From NCBI GenBank assembly GCA_963785765.1, contig CAWAWM010000004.1, positions 1,054,001 through 1,118,000 of the forward strand: a DNA stretch of 64,000 bases. Reading direction: 5' to 3'. Of the stretch, positions 18,203 through 26,210 are shown piece after piece. Position 1 is the first letter of the stretch. The number at the start of each line of letters is the position of its first letter. This DNA is from DATBGO01 sp963785765 (GTDB lineage Bacteria; Actinomycetota; Actinomycetes; Streptosporangiales; Streptosporangiaceae). The notes below the pieces were generated by a model, which saw only the letters and a list, made by a program, of their open reading frames with translations, made no database searches and had not been told where the DNA came from. A program made the translations under genes and the position numbers.

Positions 18203-18217
18203 GTCTCATGTTGAGAC
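18203..18217. promoter_or_regulatory. Candidate MimR operator, copy 1 (perfect dyad)
   Basis: GTCTCA-TGT-TGAGAC, a perfect 6-bp inverted repeat with a 3-nt spacer. It lies about 107 bases upstream of mimR and about 103 bases upstream of the small gene at 18320, inside the divergent promoter region. Fourteen of its 15 bases recur at 18589. Confidence 0.75.
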
Positions 18218-18319
18218 CGCCGAATTCGTTTTGACGTCGTGTGATGCCGATACGTCGCCGGCTGCGCGAGCATGCCCGGGCCGCAGCCGCTCGTGCCGAT
18301 CAGTCCGAGGAGCTGCCCG

Positions 18320-18568
18320 ATGCACCGACCGGATGAGACGCCGGCCGATACCTACAATCCCTGGAGCATCGTTCATCTCGTGTTCCACCACCTGGCTGGC
18401 GAGGGCCTGCGTCCCACGCTCGGTGACTCCGGCGATCCGGGCGCTCCGGCGGCGGCCCTGCTGCTGGCCCTGGGAATCCAGCCGGCCGCCGAAGGAAACA
18501 TGCAGGTATCGCGGGATGTCCGCGATCATCTCGCCGAGATCAGGGCGGCCATGTTCGGGGAGCCTTGA
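18320..18568 (+). CDS. Small conserved actinobacterial protein (82 aa), unknown function
   Basis: An 82-residue soluble protein. The core (NPWSIVHLVFHHLAGEGLRPTLGDSGDPGAPAAALLLALGI) is followed by a helix ending DHLAEIRAAMFGEP. I recall similar short proteins in other actinomycetes but know no function. ATG 18320 follows GAGGAG at 18307-18312. A longer frame begins at 18272, but it lacks a ribosome site. It is placed between mimR and mimA, with a MimR-type dyad on each side, so it is probably under the same control. Whether it has a role in the monooxygenase system is open. Confidence 0.65.
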   Translation: MHRPDETPADTYNPWSIVHLVFHHLAGEGLRPTLGDSGDPGAPAAALLLALGIQPAAEGNMQVSRDVRDHLAEIRAAMFGEP

Positions 18569-18588
18569 GGCCAGGCCAGTGGCCGGTT

Positions 18589-18603
18589 GTCTCATGTTGA
18601 GAA
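18589..18603. promoter_or_regulatory. Candidate MimR operator, copy 2
   Basis: GTCTCA-TGT-TGAGAA, identical to copy 1 except the last base. It sits 166 bases upstream of the mimA start and 21 bases after the stop of the small gene, as expected for an activator site driving mimABCD. Confidence 0.75.
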
Positions 18604-18768
18604 CCCACGACCTGCTAGTTCGGGTTGTGATTCGGCACATAGGCGTAGGGGCATCCGCCGTCGCGGCGCCGTCCGGCGGTGCGCCGCACGGACGCAGGTG
18701 CCCGGAACAGGATTACGGCTGCAGGCAGGGCGCCCGCAGCCGACGCTAGCGAAGGGCGAGGGTGAGGG

Positions 18769-20424
18769 ATGAGTCGCCAGAGCGTGGCCAAGGCCCACCA
18801 GAAGATTCAGGAACTGGCCTGGGAACCGCTGTATCACGAGCCGGTGTCGCAGTACGGAACCGACTACACGTTCCGCAAGGCGGCCAAGAAGGACCCGCTC
18901 AAGCAGGTGCTCCGGTCCTACTTCCCGATGCAGGAGGAAAAGGATCACCGGGTCTACGGGGCCTCTGACGGCGCCATCCGCGGCAACATGTTCCGCCAGG
19001 TGCAGGAGCGGTGGCTGGAGTGGCAGAAGCTGTTCCTGTCCATCATCCCGCTGCCGGAGATTTCGGCCGCGCGGGCCATGCCGCTGCTGTTCCGCACGGT
19101 GCCCAATCCGGAACTGCACAACGGCCAGGCGATCCAGATGATCGACGAGGTCAGGCACTCGACGATCCAGCAGAACCTCAAGCGCCTGTACATGAACAAC
19201 TACATCGACCCGGCGGGCTTCAACAGCAGCCTGCGCAACTTCCAGAACGACTACTGCGGCACGATCGGGCGGCAGTTCGCCGAGGGCTTCATCACCGGCG
19301 ACGCCATCACCGCGGCAAGTATCTACCTGACCATCGTGGCCGAGACGGCGTTCACGAACACCCTGTTCGTGGCCATGCCCGCGGAGGCCGCGGCCAACGG
19401 CGACTACCTGCTGCCGACGGTGTTCCACTCGGTGCAGTCGGATGAGTCCAGGCACATCAGCAACGGCTACGCGACACTGCTGATGGCCCTGGCCGACGAG
19501 AGCAACCACCAGCTGCTCCAGCGTGACCTGCGCTATGCCTGGTGGAACAACCACCGGGTCGTGGACGCGGCCATCGGCACCTTCATCGAGTACGGCACCA
19601 AGGACCGCCGCAAGGACCGGGAGTCGTATGCGGAGATGTGGCGGCGCTGGATCTACGACGACTACTACCGCAGCTACCTCGTGCCGCTGGAGAAGTACGG
19701 GCTGGTCATCCCCCACGACCTGATCGAGGAGGCGTGGAACCAGATCTGGAACAAGGGCTACGTGCACGAGGTGGCCCAGTTCTTCGCGACCGGCTGGCTG
19801 GCGAACTACTGGCGGATCGACCCGATGACCGACAAGGACTTCGAGTGGTTCGAGTACAAGTACCCGGGCTGGTACGACAGGTACGGCAAGTGGTGGGAGA
19901 ACTACAACCGGCTGTCGCGGCCGAACGGGCATCACCCGATCGTGGCCGAGGACGTCGATTACCAGTACCCGCACCGCTGCTGGACCTGCATGGTGCCGTG
20001 CCTGGTCCGCGAGGACATGGTGATGGCCGAGGTCGACGGCCAGTGGCGCACCTACTGCCACGAGGAATGCCGCTGGACCGACGTGGAGGCCTTCCGGCCG
20101 ACCTACCAGGGCCGGGCCACGCCGAACATGGGCCAGCTGATCGGGCATCGGGAGTGGGAGACCCTCTACCACGGCTGGAACTGGGCCGACGTGGTGTCCG
20201 ACATGGGCTACGTGCGTGACGACGGCAAGACGATGGTCGCGCAACCGCACCTGGACCTCGACGACCCGAAGAAGCTGTGGACGCTGGACCACCTGCGCCG
20301 GATGGGGCCGCTGCTGAGCCCGAACGTGCTGCTCAACGAAATGACGGCGGAAGAGCGTGACGCGTTCCACGCCAACTACGTCCGCGGCGGCCCGGCGGGC
20401 CGGTTTGCGCCGACGGACGGGTGA
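18769..20424 (+). CDS. mimA: Propane/phenol-type monooxygenase hydroxylase large subunit (MimA/PrmA)
   Basis: A 551-residue alpha subunit of a soluble diiron monooxygenase; with NADH and O2 it hydroxylates small alkanes, ketones or phenols. The complete set of carboxylate-bridged diiron ligands is visible with the spacing of methane monooxygenase: Glu97 (LPEISAARA), Glu127 and His130 (DEVRH), Glu192 (VAETAF), Glu226 and His229 (DESRH). A Cys-rich segment typical of the MimA/PrmA subgroup lies near the end (CWTCMVPC, YCHEECRW). Length is normal for the subgroup. First gene of mimABCD, preceded by a GAGGGTGAGGG ribosome site. Exact substrate (propane, acetone or phenol) cannot be read from sequence alone. 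Confidence 0.93.
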   Translation: MSRQSVAKAHQKIQELAWEPLYHEPVSQYGTDYTFRKAAKKDPLKQVLRSYFPMQEEKDHRVYGASDGAIRGNMFRQVQERWLEWQKLFLSIIPLPEISAARAMPLLFRTVPNPELHNGQAIQMIDEVRHSTIQQNLKRLYMNNYIDPAGFNSSLRNFQNDYCGTIGRQFAEGFITGDAITAASIYLTIVAETAFTNTLFVAMPAEAAANGDYLLPTVFHSVQSDESRHISNGYATLLMALADESNHQLLQRDLRYAWWNNHRVVDAAIGTFIEYGTKDRRKDRESYAEMWRRWIYDDYYRSYLVPLEKYGLVIPHDLIEEAWNQIWNKGYVHEVAQFFATGWLANYWRIDPMTDKDFEWFEYKYPGWYDRYGKWWENYNRLSRPNGHHPIVAEDVDYQYPHRCWTCMVPCLVREDMVMAEVDGQWRTYCHEECRWTDVEAFRPTYQGRATPNMGQLIGHREWETLYHGWNWADVVSDMGYVRDDGKTMVAQPHLDLDDPKKLWTLDHLRRMGPLLSPNVLLNEMTAEERDAFHANYVRGGPAGRFAPTDG

Positions 20425-20464
20425 GCGCTAACCGAGCGGTAAGCCGTCAGTAGCTCAGCCTGGG

Positions 20465-20497
20465 AGGAGGGCTGGAGGCTCGCCCTGCGGCCCTCCT
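20465..20497. promoter_or_regulatory. Hairpin between mimA and mimB
   Basis: AGGAGGGC (20465-20472) pairs with GCCCTCCT (20490-20497) across a 17-nt loop in the 114-bp mimA-mimB gap. There is no T-tract. It could be an mRNA processing or stability element that sets subunit ratios. The arm resembles a Shine-Dalgarno sequence but is too far (about 66 nt) from the mimB start. Confidence 0.45.
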
Positions 20498-20538
20498 TCC
20501 CCACCCGTCTGCCCGGTGCGCCATCCGCGAGGGAGCAA

Positions 20539-21588
20539 ATGTCCGACAAGCACGTCGTGCGATTCGAGCCGGTCGGCATCGAGATCGAGGTCGATGAGAA
20601 ACAGACGATCCTGCGGGCCGCGGCGGAGCAGGGCATCATGCTCATGCACGGCTGCAAGGAGGGGCAGTGCTCGTCCTGCAAGTCGTTTGTCCTCGACGGC
20701 GAGGACATCGAGCTGGACAAGTACTCGACCTTCGCGCTGCCTGACTACGAGCTCGAGGAAGGCTTCACCCTGCTCTGCCGGGCGCACGCCTTCGAGGACG
20801 TCACGATCGAGCTGCTCAACTACGACGAGGACATGATCCGCTCGGGGCTGCCCATCCAGGAGGCGGTGGCCGAGGTGGTCTCCAAGGATCCGGTGACGCA
20901 CGACATGCGGCACCTGGTGCTGAAGCTACTGGAGCCCACCGAGGTGCGGTTCTTCCCCGGCCAGTACGTGGACCTCGCCATCCCGGGCACCGATGAGGTG
21001 CGGTCGTTCTCGATGGCCAACACCTCCAGCAAGGAAAGCGGGCAGCTGGAGTTCGTCATCCGGGTATATCCCGACGGGCTTTTTTCCGGGTTCCTGGCCG
21101 ACCGGCTCCAGGTCGGCGACCGGCTGGATCTCACCGGGCCGTTCGGGGTCTTCACGCTCCGTGAGGGCTACGACAGTGACCTGATCTTCCTCGGCGGCGG
21201 GGCGGGGATGGCACCCATTCTGTCGCTGCTGCGGTCCATGGTCGAGAAAGGCATCGAACGCAAGGCCACGTACTACTACGGCGCGCGGACCCGCAAGGAC
21301 CTGTGCTTCGAAGCCGAGCTGCGCGAGCTGGAGTCAAAGCTGCCCGGCTTCAGGTACGTCCCCGCGCTGTCCGAGCCGACCGCGGATGACGACTGGGATG
21401 GCGAGGTCGGCCTGATCACGGACGTGGTGAAACGCCGCGAGAGCGATCTGAAGGGAACGCACGCCTACGTCTGCGGACCGCCGCCCATGGTCGAGGCGGC
21501 CATGCCGCTGCTGGCCACGCTCGGGGTGGAGGAAAAGCGGATCTACTACGACAAGTTCACCACCACGGGGGACCCGGAGAAGCAGTAA
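20539..21588 (+). CDS. mimB: Monooxygenase reductase component (MimB/PrmB)
   Basis: A 349-residue NADH:acceptor reductase that feeds electrons to the MimA diiron centre. The N-terminal plant-type [2Fe-2S] ferredoxin domain has Cys39, Cys44, Cys47 and Cys80 (CKEGQCSSC ... LLCRAH). It is followed by an FAD domain (RSFSMAN, with PGQYVDL) and a C-terminal NAD-binding domain (IFLGGGAGMAPILSLLR, YVCGPPPMVEAA). The order and length match the reductases of propane and phenol monooxygenases. It is in the mim operon between the two hydroxylase subunit genes, as in mycobacterial mimABCD. Start is ATG 20539, after GAGGGAG. Confidence 0.93.
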   Translation: MSDKHVVRFEPVGIEIEVDEKQTILRAAAEQGIMLMHGCKEGQCSSCKSFVLDGEDIELDKYSTFALPDYELEEGFTLLCRAHAFEDVTIELLNYDEDMIRSGLPIQEAVAEVVSKDPVTHDMRHLVLKLLEPTEVRFFPGQYVDLAIPGTDEVRSFSMANTSSKESGQLEFVIRVYPDGLFSGFLADRLQVGDRLDLTGPFGVFTLREGYDSDLIFLGGGAGMAPILSLLRSMVEKGIERKATYYYGARTRKDLCFEAELRELESKLPGFRYVPALSEPTADDDWDGEVGLITDVVKRRESDLKGTHAYVCGPPPMVEAAMPLLATLGVEEKRIYYDKFTTTGDPEKQ

Positions 21589-21608
21589 CGGGGAACCCGA
21601 TCCGAACC

Positions 21609-21623
21609 GCCAGCTCCGCTGGC
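21609..21623. promoter_or_regulatory. Short hairpin between mimB and mimC
   Basis: GCCAGC-TCC-GCTGGC, a perfect 6-bp stem with a 3-nt loop, 47 bases before mimC. It is possibly an RNA processing or stability element; it is too weak to be called a terminator. Confidence 0.4.
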
Positions 21624-21669
21624 ACCCGGTCTACATCAGCCTGATTTTGCGAAGGTGAAGGAAGAGACC

Positions 21670-22839
21670 ATGACAACCGCCACAGAACGCGACCTCCCCA
21701 AGCCCGTCTTTACCGACGCCGAAGCCGGTGCGAAGGAATTCCCGGATTCGAATTCCCGCAGGTTCAATTACTACATCCCGGCCAAGCGCAAGCAGAGTCA
21801 CTACGAGGACGTCACGGTCGAGGTTCAGCCGGACCCGCGGCACTACCTCAGCCAGGGTTGGCTGTATGGGTTCTCCGACGGTCGTGGCGGTTACCCGCTG
21901 GACTGGACGGTCCTGAAGGCGTGGGGGTCGGACCGGCCGGAGCCGGAGCGCTACCCAGGTTCGGGCGGCAAGGGTTACGAATGGCCGGCCCACGGCTGGC
22001 ACGAGTTCCGCGACCCCAACGAGGAGTGGGAGCTCACCCTCTACCGTTACAACGCCAACGTGGTCCGGCAGCTCAACCAGAACATCGACGCCGCGAGGCA
22101 GTCGAAGGCGTTCGAGCAGTGGAACCCGAACTGGGTCCATTTCGTGGAGCGCAACGTCGGGGCCTGGATGCACGTGGATCACGGCCTCGGCCTGTACCTC
22201 TACGCCAACGCCAACCGCCGGGCCCCGACCAACATGCACAACAACGCGATCTCGGTGAACAGCATGCACCGGATCAGGGCGGCACAGGACCTCGCGCTCT
22301 ACAACCTGACCCTGAGCGAGGAGATCATCGGCTTCGATGGCGCGGCGCACATCGAGACCTGGAACAACGACCCTGCCTGGCAGGGCATCAGGAAGACGGC
22401 CGAGCAGCTCACCGCGATCGATGACTGGTGCGAGGCGATCTTCGCGGCCAATGTGGTCTTCGAGCCGCTGGTCGGCGAGCTGTTCCGGAGCAGCCTGGTA
22501 CAGCACGCGGCCCCGCGCAACGGCGACTTCGTCACGCCCACGGTCGTCGGCGCTGAGGAGTACGACTTCGCCGAGCGGGACCTGCGCTACACCATCGCGA
22601 TGTTCCACCTGCTGACCCATGACCGGGAGTTCGCCGACCACAACCGGGCGATCCTGCAGCAGTGGCTATCCGCCTGGGTGCCGCGTGCGATCGTGGCCGC
22701 CCGCACGGCGCAGCCGCTGTGGTCGCAGCCTGACGCCAAGCCGCCTCGTTTCGAGGATGGCCTGGACGCGGCCAAGCACCGGTTCAGCGGAATCCTGTCC
22801 GACCTGGCTCTGGAATCACCGAAGGAGTTGGCACAGTGA
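21670..22839 (+). CDS. mimC: Monooxygenase hydroxylase small (beta) subunit (MimC/PrmC)
   Basis: A 389-residue ferritin-fold beta subunit that pairs with MimA in the (alpha-beta)2 hydroxylase and carries no metal ligands of its own. Family hallmarks are the N-terminal arm (FNYYIPAKRKQSHYEDVTVEVQPDP), VERNVGAWMHVDHGLGLYLYANANRRAPT and RDLRYTIAMFHLLTHDREFADHN. Start ATG 21670 has GAAGGAAGAG upstream; GTG 21655 is an alternative. Its stop overlaps the start of mimD (GTGA at 22836-22839), so the two are translationally coupled. Confidence 0.92.
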   Translation: MTTATERDLPKPVFTDAEAGAKEFPDSNSRRFNYYIPAKRKQSHYEDVTVEVQPDPRHYLSQGWLYGFSDGRGGYPLDWTVLKAWGSDRPEPERYPGSGGKGYEWPAHGWHEFRDPNEEWELTLYRYNANVVRQLNQNIDAARQSKAFEQWNPNWVHFVERNVGAWMHVDHGLGLYLYANANRRAPTNMHNNAISVNSMHRIRAAQDLALYNLTLSEEIIGFDGAAHIETWNNDPAWQGIRKTAEQLTAIDDWCEAIFAANVVFEPLVGELFRSSLVQHAAPRNGDFVTPTVVGAEEYDFAERDLRYTIAMFHLLTHDREFADHNRAILQQWLSAWVPRAIVAARTAQPLWSQPDAKPPRFEDGLDAAKHRFSGILSDLALESPKELAQ

Positions 22840-23207
22840 CCACCACGTTCACGACCTCGGAAAGCCCGTTCAAGTCCAACAACACGGCCTCCAATATGTG
22901 CGGGTTCACGCTGATGAACAATCAGGTCGGCGCGGTCGTGGCCCAGGTCATGAGTAAAGAGTCCAATGTGCGGGTGACGCCGCTGCCATCGATGATCCGG
23001 GTCGACGCGATCCGGCGCATGGACGTCGTCTACGACGAGGTCTCCGAGGCGCTGGGCGAGGAACCTGGCTTCTTCGACGCGGCCGAGTTCGAAGAGAACA
23101 TGTCCACGCACTACGGCCGCATGATCCACGAGGACGACCGGACGATCATGTTCGCGAACCCCGAGGACGCGGCCGAGTACATCGACTTTGATCTGACCGC
23201 CAGCTAG
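22836..23207 (+). CDS. mimD: Monooxygenase coupling/effector protein (MimD/PrmD)
   Basis: A 123-residue cofactorless effector protein of the MmoB/DmpM family, which binds the hydroxylase and couples electron transfer to O2 activation. The family region NNQVGAVVAQVMSKESNVRVTPLPSMIRVDAIRRMDVVYDEVSEALG is visible, with an acidic C-terminal tail (EDDRTIMFANPEDAAEYIDFDLTAS). The GTG start overlaps the mimC stop by four bases. It ends the catalytic gene set; a strong hairpin follows at 23224-23261. Confidence 0.92.
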   Translation: MTTTFTTSESPFKSNNTASNMCGFTLMNNQVGAVVAQVMSKESNVRVTPLPSMIRVDAIRRMDVVYDEVSEALGEEPGFFDAAEFEENMSTHYGRMIHEDDRTIMFANPEDAAEYIDFDLTAS

Positions 23208-23223
23208 ACCTTGCGGTGGCCGG

Positions 23224-23261
23224 GCCCAGCGGGTCTGCTGGAACCAGCAGTCCGGCTGGGC
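23224..23261. terminator. Strong hairpin between mimD and the accessory genes
   Basis: Arms of 18 nt (23224-23241 and 23244-23261) pair with two mismatches around a minimal AA turn; the inner core is CTGCTGG-AA-CCAGCAG. It lies directly after the mimD stop and before the amidohydrolase gene on the same strand. It may be a partial terminator or a 3' stabiliser that gives more mimABCD than accessory mRNA. Confidence 0.7.
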
Positions 23262-23324
23262 TCGCCGCCGTCACCACGCAACTGATCAACTTCTTGATCG
23301 CATCCGGCCTACAAGGAGGCAGCC

Positions 23325-24377
23325 GTGTACGAGAAGGATGGCGAGAAGTACTTCGTTGTCGATAGCCACATGCATTACTGGAATGCGGCGCCGGACAACT
23401 GGGTGCCTGGCGCTGAGCAGTACGCCAAGGGCTGGATCGAGTGCTTTCACGCCTATCAGAGCCTAGGGCCGCCGGAGACGCACTGGAGCATCGAGCATTT
23501 CCAGAAGTACTCCGAGGATGACCTGATGAAGGACGTCTTCGAGGACGGGCACGTCGACGTCGCGGTCTTCCAGCCGACGTACCTGAAGGAGTGGTACTCC
23601 GAGGGCTTCAACACCACCGAGCGCAACGCCCTGATGGGCGAGAAGCACCCGGGCAAGTTCGTCTACAACACCCGCTGGGACCCGCGCGACGGCGACGAGG
23701 GCCTCAACGTGCTCCGCCACAACGTCGAGCGCTTCGGGTCCAAGGGGGTCAAGCTCTACACCGCCGAGTGGAACAATGCCTCGCGCGGCTGGAAGCTGAC
23801 CGACCCGGGCGCTTACCGGTACCTGGAGGCGTGCCAGGAACTCGGGATCAAGAACATCCATGTCCACAAGGGCCCGACGATCTGGCCGCTGGACAAGGAC
23901 GCGTTCGACGTGGCCGACGTGGACCATGCCGCGACCGACTTCCCGGCGCTGAATTTCATCGTCGAACACGTCGGGCTGCCCCGGATCGATGACTTCTGCT
24001 ACATGGCGACCCAGGAGCCCAACGTGTATGCGGGCCTGTCCGTCGTCATCGGCGCGCTCATGCACGCCAGGCCGAAGTTCTTCGCCAGGGTCATGGGCGA
24101 GCTGCTGTTCTGGGTCGGCGAGGACAAGATGACCTTCGGCAGCGACTACGGGATCTGGGAGCCCAAGTGGCAGGTCGAAGGCTTCGTGGACTGGGACTTC
24201 CCGGCCGACGAGGCGTTCTCCGACTACCCGAGGCTCGGCACCGCGGGGAAGAAGAAGATCCTCGGCCTGAACGCGGCCAGGCTCTACGACATCGAGGTGC
24301 CTGCCGAGTACCAGCTCGACGCGGGCCAGGGCACCCCGGCCGCGCAGGACGACGCGCAGCTGGTCGCGGGGGCATGA
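23325..24377 (+). CDS. Amidohydrolase family protein of the mim/prm cluster
   Basis: A 350-residue metal-dependent TIM-barrel hydrolase (amidohydrolase-2 type). It opens with the strand-1 metal motif VVDSHMHYW. Later strands show NIHVHKGPTIWP, FIVEHVGLPRIDD and the last-strand Asp in MTFGSDYGIWEP. The same gene occupies this position in mycobacterial and rhodococcal mim/prm clusters; its reaction there is not established. Hydrolysis of a product further down the ketone pathway is an inference. GTG start 23325 follows AAGGAGGC. Its stop overlaps the next start (ATGA at 24374). Confidence 0.88.
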   Translation: MYEKDGEKYFVVDSHMHYWNAAPDNWVPGAEQYAKGWIECFHAYQSLGPPETHWSIEHFQKYSEDDLMKDVFEDGHVDVAVFQPTYLKEWYSEGFNTTERNALMGEKHPGKFVYNTRWDPRDGDEGLNVLRHNVERFGSKGVKLYTAEWNNASRGWKLTDPGAYRYLEACQELGIKNIHVHKGPTIWPLDKDAFDVADVDHAATDFPALNFIVEHVGLPRIDDFCYMATQEPNVYAGLSVVIGALMHARPKFFARVMGELLFWVGEDKMTFGSDYGIWEPKWQVEGFVDWDFPADEAFSDYPRLGTAGKKKILGLNAARLYDIEVPAEYQLDAGQGTPAAQDDAQLVAGA

Positions 24378-25081
24378 GCCCGTTCCCTGCCTCTAGCACA
24401 GTTCTCTCGGCGCTGGAGACGGTGCGCGACCCGGAGCTGGACGAGCCGATCACCTCGCTCGGCTTCGTCGCGTCGTGCACCGTCTCCGCCGACGGTGACG
24501 CTCAGGTCAGGCTGCGGCTGCCGACGTACTTCTGCGCGCCCAACTTCGCCTTCCTCATGGTCGCCGACGCCTACGACGCGGTGTCCGCCACGGCGGGCGT
24601 GCGTACGACGGAGGTGGTGCTGGAAGATCACTTTGCCTCGGACGCGATCAACGGCGGGGTGGCCGCACGGGCCGGGTTCGCCCGGTCCTTCGACGGCGAA
24701 GCGATCGGCGAGCTGCATGAGCTGCGCGCCGATTTCTTGCGTAAGGCGGTCATGGCGGGCACTGACCAGGTGTGCCGCCCGCTGCTCGCGGCGGGCGCCG
24801 AGCCGGCGGCGCTGCTCTCGATGACCCTGGGCGAACTGCCGCGCTCAGCGGCGCTGGAGCGGCTGCGGGAGCGCCGGGCCGAGCTCGGCCTGCCCGCCGG
24901 CGAGGAGGCCCCGCTGCTGATCGACCCGAACACCGGGGCTCCGATCGGCAGCAGCGCCATACCGCTGCATCTGGCCCGGGCCCGCACCACGCGCGTCAGC
25001 ATCGAGGCCAACGCCGGCGTCTGCCGTGGCATGCTGCGGCACAGATACGCCACCTCAGGACTAGGCGAGGAGGACCAATGA
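24374..25081 (+). CDS. MIP18/DUF59-family (metal-sulfur cluster assembly-like) protein of the mim cluster
   Basis: A 235-residue protein. The N-terminal 100 residues carry the DUF59/MIP18 pattern (VLSALETVRDPELDEPITSLGFVASCTV ... VRLRLPTYFCAPNFAFLMVADAYDAV), seen in SufT/PaaD-like proteins that help assemble iron-sulfur or metal sites. The C-terminal part (ELRADFLRKAVMAGTDQVCRPLL ...) is specific to mim/prm clusters. It may help mature the MimB [2Fe-2S] or MimA diiron site; this is inference from family and position. Both ends overlap neighbours by four bases (ATGA at 24374 and 25078), so it is coupled to the amidohydrolase and dehydrogenase genes. Confidence 0.85.
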   Translation: MSPFPASSTVLSALETVRDPELDEPITSLGFVASCTVSADGDAQVRLRLPTYFCAPNFAFLMVADAYDAVSATAGVRTTEVVLEDHFASDAINGGVAARAGFARSFDGEAIGELHELRADFLRKAVMAGTDQVCRPLLAAGAEPAALLSMTLGELPRSAALERLRERRAELGLPAGEEAPLLIDPNTGAPIGSSAIPLHLARARTTRVSIEANAGVCRGMLRHRYATSGLGEEDQ

Positions 25082-26103
25082 AGGCCGTCCGGTTGCACGC
25101 GTTTCACCAGCAGCCCGTGATCGACGAGGTACCAGAGCCGACCATCGGCGGTCCGCTCGATGTGATCGTGAAGATCGGCGGCGCCGGCGTCTGCCGTACC
25201 GACCTGCACATCATCGAGGGCCAGTGGGACGCGGCGATGGGCACGCCGCTGCCTTACATCCTGGGCCACGAGAACGCCGGCTGGGTGAGCGAGATCGGCT
25301 CGGCCGTCAGCAACGTCGCCGTGGGCGACACGGTGATCCTGCACCCCACGCCCACCTGCGGGCTGTGCCGGGCCTGCCGGGCCGGGGATGACATGCACTG
25401 CATCAACAGCGAATTCCCCGGCCTGTCGCGCGACGGCGGGATGGCCGAGTACCTGCTCACCTCGGCCCGGGCCTGCGTCAAGCTCGACCCGCAGACCCGG
25501 CCGCAGGACGTCGCGGCGCTGGCCGACGCCGGGATCACCGCTTACCACGCGGTCCGCAAGGCGCTGCCGCTGCTGTACCCGGGCACCACCTGCGTGGTCA
25601 TCGGCGCAGGCGGCCTTGGCCACATCGGGATCCAGTGCCTGGCCGCGCTGACCGCTACCAAGATCATCGTGGTGGATCGCAACCCGGACGCGCTCAAGCT
25701 CGCCGAGCAGCTGGGTGCCCAGCACACGGTGGTCGCCGACGGCGGCCAGGTCGCCGCGGTCAGCGAGCTGACCGACGGGGCCGGGGCCCAGGTCGTGCTG
25801 GACTTCGTCGCCGAGCAGGGCGCGGAGAACGACGGGTTCGCGATGACCGGCCGGGCCGGCTCGTATTACGTCATCGGCTACGGCGGGACGGTCAACATCC
25901 CCACCCTCGACATCATCTCGACCGAGCGCAACATCATCGGGAACATCGTCGGCACCTATAACGAGCTAGCTGAGCTGATGGTCCTCGCCCAGGCAGGCAA
26001 GGTCACCCTGCACACCAGGGCCTATCCGCTGGATGCCGCTCCGGAAGCCCTCGCCGATCTCGACGCAGGACGGGTCCGCGGCCGCGCGATCCTCGTTCCC
26101 TGA
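25078..26103 (+). CDS. Zinc-dependent NAD-type alcohol dehydrogenase of the mim cluster
   Basis: A 341-residue medium-chain dehydrogenase that would oxidise the alcohol made by the monooxygenase. Catalytic zinc residues are in GVCRTDLH and GHENAG, and the structural zinc lobe has four Cys (CGLCRACRAGDDMHC). The Rossmann motif is VIGAGGLGHIG with Asp after strand 2 (IIVVDRNPDA), which favours NAD+. The same gene is found at this place in propane-oxidising actinomycetes. It overlaps the DUF59 gene by four bases. The GroEL-like gene follows after 107 bases, which hold a 14-bp direct repeat (CCGGTCAGGAACCA). Confidence 0.9.
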   Translation: MKAVRLHAFHQQPVIDEVPEPTIGGPLDVIVKIGGAGVCRTDLHIIEGQWDAAMGTPLPYILGHENAGWVSEIGSAVSNVAVGDTVILHPTPTCGLCRACRAGDDMHCINSEFPGLSRDGGMAEYLLTSARACVKLDPQTRPQDVAALADAGITAYHAVRKALPLLYPGTTCVVIGAGGLGHIGIQCLAALTATKIIVVDRNPDALKLAEQLGAQHTVVADGGQVAAVSELTDGAGAQVVLDFVAEQGAENDGFAMTGRAGSYYVIGYGGTVNIPTLDIISTERNIIGNIVGTYNELAELMVLAQAGKVTLHTRAYPLDAAPEALADLDAGRVRGRAILVP

Positions 26104-26210
26104 AGCTCAGCGCCACATCCCTCAGCAATCAGCCCGACCGTCAGGACCAATTGCCATCACCGGTCAGGAACCAACCCACCGGTCAGGAACCAGCCGCCAG
26201 AGGAGGGCCC

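Noticed and set aside
16378..18234. 618-codon plus-strand frame over mimR
   Set aside because: It is antisense to a protein with GAF and Fis motifs, and it has no domain pattern of its own.
18097..18768. Sigma-54 (-24/-12) promoter upstream of mimA
   Set aside because: No GG-N10-GC element in a convincing place was seen, and the regulator lacks the GAFTGA loop.
18592..20370. 592-codon minus-strand frame over mimA
   Set aside because: mimA has all six diiron ligands in the other direction; the Val/Leu/His-rich antisense frame is an artefact of codon bias.
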